Source: an uncultured Novosphingobium sp. (GTDB lineage Bacteria; Pseudomonadota; Alphaproteobacteria; Sphingomonadales; Sphingomonadaceae). Taken from it: a DNA stretch of 6,368 nt. The stretch is taken from NCBI GenBank assembly GCA_946886365.1, contig CAMPIM010000150.1:1-6368 (forward strand), read 5' to 3'. This document shows, in pieces, positions 1 to 6,286 of this stretch. Position 1 is the first letter of the stretch. Each line of letters opens with the position of its first letter. The notes beneath the pieces were generated by a model. The model saw only the letters and a list, made by a program, of their open reading frames with translations, ran no database searches and was not told where the DNA came from. The position numbers and the translations under genes are program-made.

Positions 1-1482
1 CGCCAGATTGTAGGAACGGCCGTCCGGAAACAGGTCGATCAGCTTCACGAACCAGTCGCAGTCCGTTGCCGACGATTGCGCATGGAGGATGACCCGGATT
101 GCACCCGTCACCTCCATATCCTCTTCCAGCGTCGCCGTCGTATAGACAAGAATGTCCGGCCGATGGCCGTTCGGCCGTTGATCCGCAGGCCCGCCGTGCA
201 ACGAATGCCCGCCTAGCGAAGGCACAGGATTAGCAGGATCGCTGACATAATGGTCAGCGGGTTCGTCCGCGCTCGGAGCGGCCTGAGACAGCAGCCCGCC
301 GCCCTCTGCGCCGTTCGCGTTACCATCGCTGTGCAAGTAGAACAGCGTCGGCCGAGCATCGGGAAGCGGCCAATCCTGCTCGGCCCGCCAACGATTTTCG
401 CCCATCACGTACAGCATAACCCGATGGTCGTCCCCTTCCCCCGCGCCCCCCAGAAGGTGGCGGTCCATCCACGCCCCCATCATGGCGACGTCATCGACCA
501 GCGCATTGGGGAAATGACAGAGCATCCCGTTCGCGACGTGACCCCATGGCCCTATGATCAGCCGCTGCCCCTGACGCGCCGCTTCAGTGGCGCCATGGCG
601 AGAAATGTTGACGAACGCATCCAGCGAATTACGGTTGAACAGATCATACCACCCGGTGAAATGCAGAACCGGCACTTTCGCCCGGTCAAACCGCGAGGCT
701 GCGTCATTCGGGGCGAAGAATTCCGGATTATCCCTGTTGTCGAGCCAAGCATTCCAGAATGGCATATGCCGGTTAATCGGGACGTCTTTCAGTGCGTGCC
801 CGCGCGCGATCTCGAAAGCCAGGTCTGGGGATGCCATTAACATTTGCGGAGCCGCAAAGCCGCTGGGCAAGCCGGCCGCCCGAGCGTCGGCCTTGATCGC
901 TGCGGTCACCTCTTCCCCCATCCGTGCTGCGGCGGTGAACGCCATGCCCATGGTCCAGCACAAGGCCGTGCTATCCATCACGCCCCCTTTATAGACCCAG
1001 CCATTGTTGAACTGGTTGACGGCCGGAACCTGAACGAACGCGGCGTCGATCTCATTATCTTCGGCCTGAAGGTGCAGCAGCTGCGTCCCGCCCATATAGG
1101 ACTGGCCAGTAGTGCCCACCTTCCCGTTGCACCAACCTTGCTGCTTGATCCAGCGGACGGTATCGATGCCGTCCTGCCGTTCGCCCCACCCCTCATTCAT
1201 CATCGGGTCGAACACGCCGCCCGACCCGTTCGTACCGCGCACATCCTGAACCAGCACAGCGTAGCCTCGCCGGGTCAGATAAGCGGGTGTGCCGAACGAA
1301 CCCTGCACAAACAGCTTGTTATAAGGCGTGCGGATAACAACCACGGGATAACCGACATCCGGATCCACCTGTCCCGACGCCATCGGCAGGTAGAGGTCGG
1401 CGGCCAGATCAACGCCATCGCGCATTGGCACGTCAAGGTTCCGGAAAACAGCTGTTTGCGCGGTTGTCAGATCCGATGGCAC
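1..1482 (-). CDS. CocE/NonD family serine hydrolase (peptidase S15 fold), C-terminus cut by window edge
   Basis: An uninterrupted 494-codon reading frame runs off the left edge with no stop. It matches the alpha/beta-hydrolase family of cocaine esterase, alpha-amino acid ester hydrolase and glutaryl-7-ACA acylase, which cleave ester or amide bonds of acyl compounds. Visible landmarks: N-terminal 'PMRDGVDLAADLYLP' (about 19-33); 'RTPYNK' with Tyr54, the oxyanion-hole tyrosine of CocE; 'QDVRG'; nucleophile Ser128 in 'GQSYMGG'; Asp280 in 'TGWYDLF'; His315 in 'GPWGH'. A jelly-roll PepX_C domain starts near residue 355 ('GENRWR') and is still open at 'FPDGRSYNLA'. Family lengths suggest roughly 80-100 residues are missing. 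I chose GTG at 1482 because GGAG lies 8 bases upstream. GTG at 1491 and an in-frame ATG at 1578 (32 residues longer, no good ribosome site) are alternatives. No signal peptide is visible with any of these starts, so it is probably cytoplasmic. It is divergent from the receptor gene. Family assignment is firm; the substrate is unknown. Confidence 0.93.
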   Translation of the reverse strand, partial: MPSDLTTAQTAVFRNLDVPMRDGVDLAADLYLPMASGQVDPDVGYPVVVIRTPYNKLFVQGSFGTPAYLTRRGYAVLVQDVRGTNGSGGVFDPMMNEGWGERQDGIDTVRWIKQQGWCNGKVGTTGQSYMGGTQLLHLQAEDNEIDAAFVQVPAVNQFNNGWVYKGGVMDSTALCWTMGMAFTAAARMGEEVTAAIKADARAAGLPSGFAAPQMLMASPDLAFEIARGHALKDVPINRHMPFWNAWLDNRDNPEFFAPNDAASRFDRAKVPVLHFTGWYDLFNRNSLDAFVNISRHGATEAARQGQRLIIGPWGHVANGMLCHFPNALVDDVAMMGAWMDRHLLGGAGEGDDHRVMLYVMGENRWRAEQDWPLPDARPTLFYLHSDGNANGAEGGGLLSQAAPSADEPADHYVSDPANPVPSLGGHSLHGGPADQRPNGHRPDILVYTTATLEEDMEVTGAIRVILHAQSSATDCDWFVKLIDLFPDGRSYNLA

Positions 1483-1698
1483 AATGGTCACTCCACTGAT
1501 TGAAGGGCGCAGCGGGCCGTTTTCCAACCGATCGCTGTGTTTCCCCCGATATACTCTTCCCAGACGCCGTTGGAACATATCAGTTCGCTATCTAACCGTA
1601 TGCTACTATCATCAAATCGCGCATTGGGAGAGCATTTCCGAAAGGCTCGAATGAGGCCTGAAGAATATGTCGGAAAATGCATTGGAGGGGAATTGAAT
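1483..1698. promoter_or_regulatory. Divergent intergenic control region between hydrolase and TonB-dependent receptor
   Basis: This 216-bp stretch must carry promoters for both divergent genes. The best plus-strand candidate I can read is TTCGCT at 1584-1589 and TATCAT at 1607-1612 with a 17-base spacer: the -10 fits well, the -35 poorly. That would put the transcript start near 1619, about 80 bases before the receptor ATG. A small inverted repeat, GAAC-N6-GTTC (1573-1586), overlaps the candidate -35 and could be an operator. The 9-mer GAATATGTC occurs at 1663-1671 and again at 1695-1703, over the receptor start. I found no convincing minus-strand promoter and no Fur-like AT-rich palindrome. 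The region's role follows from gene orientation; the individual elements are tentative. Confidence 0.4.
1684..1690 (+). promoter_or_regulatory. Ribosome binding site that decides the receptor start
   Basis: GGAGGGG sits 8 bases before ATG 1699. The open frame continues upstream to an ATG at 1537, but that start would add 54 residues in front of a clear signal peptide and has no comparable purine-rich site. This site and the signal peptide together fix the start at 1699. Confidence 0.85.
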
Positions 1699-4017
1699 AT
1701 GTCTGTCAGGAAGTGGGCGCTATTGGCCTCTGCGCCGCTGTTTCCGGCCATGGCCCATGCGCAAACCCCGCAGTCGGAGGACCAGCCTTCAGGCGCGGGA
1801 ATGCTGCAAGATATTATCGTCACGGCGCAAAAACGTGCCGAGCCACTGCAATCGGTGCCTGTTGCTGTTTCCGCTTTCAATAGCGAAACATTGGAGCATG
1901 CGCGTCTGGATAACCTGACCGGACTGCGCGGACTGGTGCCGGGGTTGACGATCAACCGATCCGGCGCGTCCGTGGACGTTCCCCAGCTTAGCTTGCGCGG
2001 CATGTCCATTCAGGACGTGCTGCCCAGCCTTGAATCCAGCATCGGCTTTACCGTTGACGGCATCCCGATCGCCTTCCAGCGCGGATCGCTCATGGAAGCC
2101 TATGATATTGAGCGGATCGAAGTGCTTCGCGGCCCGCAGGGTGTCTTGAATGGCAAGAACACGACGGGCGGCACCATCAACGTCATACGTTCACGGCCCG
2201 ACCCGGCAGCCGACGTAACCGGCAAGGTTCGCTTCACCATCGGCAGCTTTGGCGAAAATGATTATGAAGGCGTCATAATGGCTCCGATCGTCAATGACCT
2301 GTTGGCGGTCAAGGGCTCGATCACGGTACGAAAGAATAACGGCCAGTTCAGAAATATCGTGACGGGTGGACGCAATGGAGATCGGGACGTCCGCACGTTT
2401 GGATTGGCGTTCGTCGCTACGCCAACGGACAAGCTCAACCTGTATCTCGCGCTGGATCGGGTGGAAAATGACAGCGACTTGCCGCCCTATTCCCAATTGC
2501 TGACGCCAAATCTGATCACCTACAAGGTGCCGGGTTATTTCGGCGGCGCCAACTCGCCTTGCCTCAATCCCTATACGGCTTCGATCTGCACGCCTCTCAC
2601 CAAAGACAAGAATGTTGTCGAATCGAGGCCATTCCCCGGTTCCCTGCGGCTTAATGCCTTGACCGGCGAAATTTCATATCAGGCAACGGATGATGTGCGG
2701 CTCGTCAGCCTTACCGGCCTGCGCGAGTTCAAGGAATATACGCTCGGAGACTATGACTCCACACGCTTCGCCCTGGCGCGCAATGAGAGCAATTTGAAGG
2801 CACATCAATTTTCCGAGGAACTAAGGTTCGAAACGTCTTTCAATGGCCCCTTCAATCTCGTCGGCGGCTTCTTCTACATGAACTATGAATATACCCAGAA
2901 AACCAACTTGTCGGTGGACCTTGCCGCCTTGCCTCCCATCGCCACGGGATTGCCCGATTGGCTGCCGCCAGGCTTTGCCTACCTCAATTCGGTGGATGCC
3001 TATGTCACCAACCAACATAACCGGTCGACAGCGCTATTCTTTCAGGCCGATTATGACCTGACGGACCAACTTCGCCTGACTGTCGGTGGGCGCCAGACCT
3101 GGGACCGCAAGAAAACGCATTATATCCTCTATTCGGCCGTGCCAGGAACGGTGCGGGACATGAGCGTTCAGGGACCGCTGGTGGGCGACGTCTCTGCTGG
3201 GGTGAGCTTTCAGAAGTTCACGCCAAAGGTCAACGTCCAGTATAAGTTCAATCCCGACATACTAGCCTATGCGAGCTACAGCCGAGGCTATAATACGGGA
3301 GGCTTCAGCGGCCGCACTGGCAATATTGTAACAGCTGTTCAGCCCTATGATCCCGAAGTGATGGACGCATTTGAAATCGGTTTCAAAAGTGAGCTCTTCG
3401 ATCATCGTGTCCGCTTCAACATCGCGGCATTCCATAATATTCTCGACAACAAGCAAGAGAATGTTCTCCAGGTTGATGGATCGCGTCTCTTGTCCAGCAC
3501 CTTAAATGTCGCGAAGGCGAAATATACGGGGGTAGAGGCAGAGTTGACCCTCGTGCCCACTCGGAACTGGACGATCCTGGCGACAGGCGGCTATCTGCAC
3601 GCCAAATATTCAGAGTTCAGGGGCAACCTAGGGCAGGGGGACGCTGACCTGTCGGTACTCCGCCTACGCCGCACGCCCAAATGGACCGCTGGCCTCGTTT
3701 CCGACTATACAATCGACGCCGGAACCGGGACATTCGGCTTGAATGCTGCTCTATACTATACTTCACGATATGAGACGGACGCGTTGAACGATCCGCGAGG
3801 ATCGATCCCGCCTGTTGCCCGAATGGATGTAGGCATCCGTTACGAACTGCCGGTCAGTGATGCCACCAAGTTGGAAATTTCCGGCTTCGTCAAGAACGTC
3901 ACCGACAACACCACTTACGATGGCATTACGTCGGGCGAGAGTCCCGGCTCATTGGTCGAGTTCGCGAACCCGATCACGGGCCGGACGTGGGGCGTTTCCC
4001 TGTCCGCGCGGTTCTAA
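1699..4017 (+). CDS. TonB-dependent outer-membrane receptor
   Basis: This 772-residue protein imports a scarce or bulky ligand across the outer membrane using energy from TonB-ExbB-ExbD. A basic, hydrophobic N-terminus ends in 'AMAHA|Q', a signal-peptidase I site after Ala21. The probable TonB box is 'DIIVTAQ' (38-44). The plug domain covers about 53-162 and includes the conserved 'IERIEVLRGPQGVLNGKNTT' stretch (137-156). The rest is an antiparallel barrel rich in alternating aromatic strands, with 'ASYSRGYNTGGF' and a late 'ISGFVKNVTDN'. It ends in 'SLSARF', with the terminal Phe expected for Bam-dependent insertion. The only two cysteines (288 and 297) lie close together in a probable surface loop. 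Length is normal and the gene looks intact. It diverges from a CocE-type hydrolase and converges on the hydratase operon. Sphingomonads carry many such paralogs, usually of unknown substrate. Nothing here points specifically to a siderophore, vitamin B12 or a sugar. Confidence 0.96.
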   Translation: MSVRKWALLASAPLFPAMAHAQTPQSEDQPSGAGMLQDIIVTAQKRAEPLQSVPVAVSAFNSETLEHARLDNLTGLRGLVPGLTINRSGASVDVPQLSLRGMSIQDVLPSLESSIGFTVDGIPIAFQRGSLMEAYDIERIEVLRGPQGVLNGKNTTGGTINVIRSRPDPAADVTGKVRFTIGSFGENDYEGVIMAPIVNDLLAVKGSITVRKNNGQFRNIVTGGRNGDRDVRTFGLAFVATPTDKLNLYLALDRVENDSDLPPYSQLLTPNLITYKVPGYFGGANSPCLNPYTASICTPLTKDKNVVESRPFPGSLRLNALTGEISYQATDDVRLVSLTGLREFKEYTLGDYDSTRFALARNESNLKAHQFSEELRFETSFNGPFNLVGGFFYMNYEYTQKTNLSVDLAALPPIATGLPDWLPPGFAYLNSVDAYVTNQHNRSTALFFQADYDLTDQLRLTVGGRQTWDRKKTHYILYSAVPGTVRDMSVQGPLVGDVSAGVSFQKFTPKVNVQYKFNPDILAYASYSRGYNTGGFSGRTGNIVTAVQPYDPEVMDAFEIGFKSELFDHRVRFNIAAFHNILDNKQENVLQVDGSRLLSSTLNVAKAKYTGVEAELTLVPTRNWTILATGGYLHAKYSEFRGNLGQGDADLSVLRLRRTPKWTAGLVSDYTIDAGTGTFGLNAALYYTSRYETDALNDPRGSIPPVARMDVGIRYELPVSDATKLEISGFVKNVTDNTTYDGITSGESPGSLVEFANPITGRTWGVSLSARF

Positions 4018-4034
4018 AGCGGTTCTGTCCGAAA

Positions 4035-4072
4035 GCTCGTGCCTGTCGCACCAAGTTGCGACTGGCACGAGC
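4035..4072. terminator. Long hairpin between convergent genes, probable bidirectional terminator
   Basis: GCTCGTGCC (4035-4043) pairs with 4064-4072. After a single T/T mismatch, GTCGCA (4045-4050) pairs with TGCGAC (4057-4062) around the six-base loop CCAAGT. That gives 15 base pairs, located 17 bases after the receptor stop and 40 bases after the hydratase stop on the opposite strand. On the minus strand it is followed only by TTT, and on the plus strand by no T-run. The position and strength support termination in both directions, but it is not a canonical intrinsic terminator. Confidence 0.75.
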
Positions 4073-4102
4073 CAGGGAGTTCTCCAACAAGCAAGCCAGC
4101 GA

Positions 4103-4116
4103 CTGATCGCGATCAG
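4103..4116. repeat. Perfect 14-bp palindrome over the hydratase stop codon
   Basis: CTGATCGCGATCAG is identical to its reverse complement and includes the hydratase stop codon (TGA, 4115-4113). It may be a chance result of the final Arg codon and stop, or a small site. No function can be assigned from sequence. Confidence 0.6.
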
Positions 4117-4892
4117 CGACCGCGCCACGCCCCTGCGCGCTTCTCCACAAAAGCGCTCATGCCTTCTGCCCTGTCCTCGGTAGCGGTGAGGATCTGGAAA
4201 AGACGCCGCTCGGTCAGGATGCCTTGAGCCAGCCCCGTTTCAAAGGCGATGTTCACCATCTCCTTGTTCACCATTGCTGCCATTGGCGGCATCGAGGCGA
4301 TGGCGGCGGCGGTTTTGAGCGCCTCTTCCAACAGCTGCGCGGCAGGCACGATGCGACTTACCAATCCGGAACGCTCTGCTTCGGCGGCATCCATCATGCG
4401 GCCGGTCAAGCACATCTCCATCGCCTTCGCCTTGCCCACGGCGCGGGTCAGGCGTTGGGAACCGCCCATGCAAGGCGCGACGCCCAACTTGATTTCGGGC
4501 TGGCCGAATTTTGCCGTGTCGCCTGCGATGATGAAGTCCGCCATCATCGCCAATTCGCAACCGCCGCCTAGGGCAAAGCCCTGTACAGCTGCGATCCACG
4601 GCTTGCGTGTCGCCACCACGCCAGTTTGCCAGCCAGAAAAGAAATCCTCCAGGAAGAAGTCTGCCGCCTGCTTCTCGACCATCTCCTTGATGTCGGCGCC
4701 TGCGGCAAAAGCCTTCTCACCGCTTCCGGTCAGCACCGCGCACCGTTGTGCCGGATCGGCATCATAGGCGGCGAATGCAGAGGTCAGATCCTTGAGCACC
4801 TGGCTATTGAGTGCATTGAGCGCTTGCGGCCGGTTGAGCGTGATTAGTGTAACGGCGTCATGCTGTTCGACGATAATGGTTTCAAAGGTCAT
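4113..4892 (-). CDS. Enoyl-CoA hydratase (crotonase family)
   Basis: This complete 259-residue protein adds water across the double bond of 2-enoyl-CoA thioesters. It resembles mitochondrial short-chain hydratase (ECHS1) along its whole length. Landmarks: '[12 protein letters not shown]' (18-29); the oxyanion-hole stretch '[10 protein letters not shown]' (62-71); '[12 protein letters not shown]' with catalytic Glu113; 'FGQPEIKLG' with catalytic Glu133; and a C-terminal '[10 protein letters not shown]'. The 20-residue spacing of the two glutamates equals that of Glu144/Glu164 in the rat enzyme. Cys141 replaces the glycine usually found 8 residues after the second glutamate. The start ATG lies inside the last codons of the upstream hydrolase gene (11-base overlap), with only a weak GGA 8 bases ahead, so translation is probably coupled. 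With its partner it probably hydrates methacrylyl-CoA in valine degradation. A role in fatty-acid oxidation is also possible. It is followed by a hairpin shared with the convergent receptor gene. Confidence 0.95.
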   Translation of the reverse strand: MTFETIIVEQHDAVTLITLNRPQALNALNSQVLKDLTSAFAAYDADPAQRCAVLTGSGEKAFAAGADIKEMVEKQAADFFLEDFFSGWQTGVVATRKPWIAAVQGFALGGGCELAMMADFIIAGDTAKFGQPEIKLGVAPCMGGSQRLTRAVGKAKAMEMCLTGRMMDAAEAERSGLVSRIVPAAQLLEEALKTAAAIASMPPMAAMVNKEMVNIAFETGLAQGILTERRLFQILTATEDRAEGMSAFVEKRAGAWRGR

Positions 4893-5952
4893 GAGAGATT
4901 TCCGTTTGAGGCAGAGGGGTCCATTCCTTGTCCTGCGGCAGAGGCGCGAAGAGACTATCTATCAACCTGTCATCGACCTCCTCTGGCGTCGCCGGGGACC
5001 ATTGCGGAGCATTGTCCTTGTCAAAGATCACCGCGCGCACGCCCTCAACGAAATCGGGACGGCGAATGATGTGGCAGGCCAGGCGATATTCGTTCCGCAT
5101 ATTGTCGGCAAAGTCGGTAAAGCCAGCACCTTCCACCAGTTGACGCAGGGCGACCTTGACCGCTTGCGGCGATTTGGTTGCGAGCACCGCCAACTGCTTG
5201 TCCGCCCATTCCGACCCGTCCGCCTGGAGGGCAGCAAGGATATCCTCGAAGGCATCGCTCGCGAACAGGCGATCGATCCCGTCCCGCTGCGCCATCAGCC
5301 GGGACTCCGGAGCGAGTTCATTTGCCTGATCGAGGATGGTCGAAACTTGAGAGGGATGTGCAAGGATTTCAGCCCTGAGCGCATCCAGCCTGTCGGATCC
5401 GACATAATGGGTCGCAATCCCGATCGCGACGCAATCCGCGCCATCCAGACGTGCTCCAGTCGCGGCAAGCCATGTACCGATCCGTCCCGGCAGGCGAGGC
5501 AGAAACCAGCCTCCACCCACATCGGGGAAAAGGCCAATTCCTGTTTCAGGCATGGCAAAGGTCGTACGCTCCGTCGCGACCCGATATCGGCAAGGCAGTG
5601 AGAGACCGACGCCGCCGCCCATCACAATCCCATCGATGAAGGCCACAATAGGTTTGTCGTAGACGAACAACAGATGGTTCATTCGATATTCGACGCGGAA
5701 GAAATGCTCGGCCGCCGCGCAGTCCGTCTTTGCGCTATTGGCAATAAGCGCGATGTCACCTCCGGCACAGAATCCGCGCCCTTCGGCATGGTCGATCATG
5801 ACCGTGAGTACCGCCGGGTCGTCGCGCCAGTCCAGCAGCACCTGATTGATTGCCTCGCACATCTCCGGGGTCAGCGCGTGGATAGCCTTGGGACGGTTCA
5901 GCCGGATGCGGCCCACGCCATTTTCGACCGAGAGGATCAGCTGATCAGTCAT
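4882..5952 (-). CDS. 3-Hydroxyisobutyryl-CoA hydrolase (crotonase fold, HIBCH type)
   Basis: This 356-residue enzyme cleaves 3-hydroxyisobutyryl-CoA to free 3-hydroxyisobutyrate and CoA, a step of valine degradation in the cytoplasm. The N-terminal crotonase fold shows '[11 protein letters not shown]' (18-28), 'GFCAGGDI' (60-67) and '[11 protein letters not shown]' (108-118). The diagnostic segment '[20 protein letters not shown]' (132-151) holds Glu136 and Asp144, which match Glu169 and Asp177 of human HIBCH. The Asp, together with the long C-terminal extension (about 260-356), separates it from true hydratases of about 260 residues. I chose ATG 5952 because AGGGA (5959-5963) precedes it by 6 bases and the family N-terminus begins there. 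The open frame upstream reaches a TTG at 6099 but has no family similarity. It is the first gene of a two-gene operon, and its stop lies 11 bases inside the hydratase. Some annotation pipelines would call it a generic enoyl-CoA hydratase/isomerase, but the motif argues for the hydrolase. Confidence 0.93.
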   Translation of the reverse strand: MTDQLILSVENGVGRIRLNRPKAIHALTPEMCEAINQVLLDWRDDPAVLTVMIDHAEGRGFCAGGDIALIANSAKTDCAAAEHFFRVEYRMNHLLFVYDKPIVAFIDGIVMGGGVGLSLPCRYRVATERTTFAMPETGIGLFPDVGGGWFLPRLPGRIGTWLAATGARLDGADCVAIGIATHYVGSDRLDALRAEILAHPSQVSTILDQANELAPESRLMAQRDGIDRLFASDAFEDILAALQADGSEWADKQLAVLATKSPQAVKVALRQLVEGAGFTDFADNMRNEYRLACHIIRRPDFVEGVRAVIFDKDNAPQWSPATPEEVDDRLIDSLFAPLPQDKEWTPLPQTEISHDL

Positions 5953-5958
5953 ATCTTT

Positions 5959-5963
5959 TCCCT
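5959..5963 (-). promoter_or_regulatory. Ribosome binding site fixing the 3-hydroxyisobutyryl-CoA hydrolase start
   Basis: On the minus strand AGGGA is followed by AAAGAT and then ATG 5952, a spacing of 6 bases. This supports the 5952 start over the much longer frame that begins with TTG at 6099. Confidence 0.75.
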
Positions 5964-6036
5964 GCACTCGCGGAGCGTCTCCGATGATGATCCCGCGCGT
6001 GATCTGGCTGTGTTTCCCAGCACCGATATTCCAAAA

Positions 6037-6073
6037 AGCACAGCAGTCGCGCCAATCGCCATGGAGCTGTGCT
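6037..6073 (-). promoter_or_regulatory. Terminator-like hairpin in the leader of the hydrolase-hydratase operon
   Basis: Read on the minus strand, AGCACAGC (6073-6066) is followed after 21 bases by its exact complement GCTGTGCT (6044-6037) and then TTTT (6036-6033). An 8-base-pair stem with a T-run is the layout of an intrinsic terminator. It lies 85 bases before the hydrolase ATG and downstream of the candidate promoter. It could act as an attenuator, or as a second stop for readthrough from pntB. The long loop weakens it. Confidence 0.4.
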
Positions 6074-6089
6074 GTCCATGCGCGGGCGC

Positions 6090-6140
6090 GATTGTGCAAT
6101 CAACATCTCATATTCGCAAATTGGGTCTGCATTTTTGCAG
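6090..6140. repeat. Cluster of short inverted repeats, candidate operators
   Basis: There are three small dyads. GATTG-TG-CAATC is at 6090-6101. ATT-CGCA-AAT is at 6112-6121, with three-base arms. CTGCA-TTTT-TGCAG is at 6127-6140. The first overlaps the candidate -10, the second the -35, and the third lies just upstream. That placement would suit a repressor or activator of the catabolic operon. The dyads are short and no regulator gene is in the window. Confidence 0.35.
6091..6119 (-). promoter_or_regulatory. Candidate sigma-70-type promoter of the hydrolase-hydratase operon
   Basis: On the minus strand TTGCGA (6119-6114) and CACAAT (6096-6091) are separated by exactly 17 bases. Each matches the consensus at four of six positions. 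Transcription would start near 6084, leaving a leader of about 130 bases. This is read by eye and not verified. Confidence 0.35.
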
Positions 6141-6228
6141 TAATTTACATGTTCATAGACGACGCATCGCTCGACTGAGCAGCCGCCAGCGCAATGCTTC
6201 TCCTACAAGCTGCGGGCGAACCCCTATG

Positions 6229-6260
6229 AAAAAAGCCCGCTGCTTGGGGGCAGCGGGCTT
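6229..6260 (-). terminator. Rho-independent terminator of pntB
   Basis: On the minus strand AAGCCCGCTGC (6260-6250) and GCAGCGGGCTT (6243-6233) form an 11-base-pair GC-rich stem around a CCCCAA loop. The stem's last bases run into six consecutive T (6234-6229). It begins 26 bases after the pntB stop. It separates pntB from the operon to its left, so the two are independent transcription units. Confidence 0.92.
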
Positions 6261-6286
6261 CTGTATCTTGGCGCTATTCGGGCCGA

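Larger units (their letters stand above)
5953..6228. other. Upstream region of the hydrolase-hydratase operon, no convincing gene
   Basis: No protein family is recognisable on either strand in this stretch. It holds the operon's ribosome site, a terminator-like hairpin in the probable leader, a candidate promoter and three small inverted repeats, each listed separately. A 44-codon minus-strand frame (ATG at 6079, TGA 5947-5945 overlapping the hydrolase start) lacks a ribosome binding site. From about 6141 to 6228 I see nothing distinctive. Confidence 0.6.

Noticed and set aside
250..840. Open frames of 196, 135 and 219 residues on the plus strand within 250-1503
   Set aside because: They lie opposite the hydrolase, whose minus-strand frame carries a complete catalytic triad and family motifs. 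The plus-strand translations show no family features.
1537..1698. 54-residue N-terminal extension of the receptor from ATG 1537
   Set aside because: It would bury a clear signal peptide and lacks a ribosome site; GGAGGGG before ATG 1699 is decisive.
1488..2009. 173-residue minus-strand frame at the start of the receptor gene
   Set aside because: It is the complement of the receptor's signal peptide and plug region; it shows no motifs and the receptor frame is unmistakable.
4792..5601. 269-residue plus-strand frame opposite the hydrolase and hydratase
   Set aside because: It is a high-GC shadow frame of two well-identified minus-strand enzymes and has no recognisable domain.
5953..6099. N-terminal extension of 3-hydroxyisobutyryl-CoA hydrolase to TTG 6099
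   Set aside because: The extra 49 residues do not resemble the family, the TTG overlaps the candidate -10, and AGGGA sits correctly before ATG 5952.
5984..6178. 64-residue plus-strand frame in the gap between the operon and pntB
   Set aside because: It has no ribosome binding site and no family resemblance, and it lies over the probable promoter and leader of the minus-strand operon.
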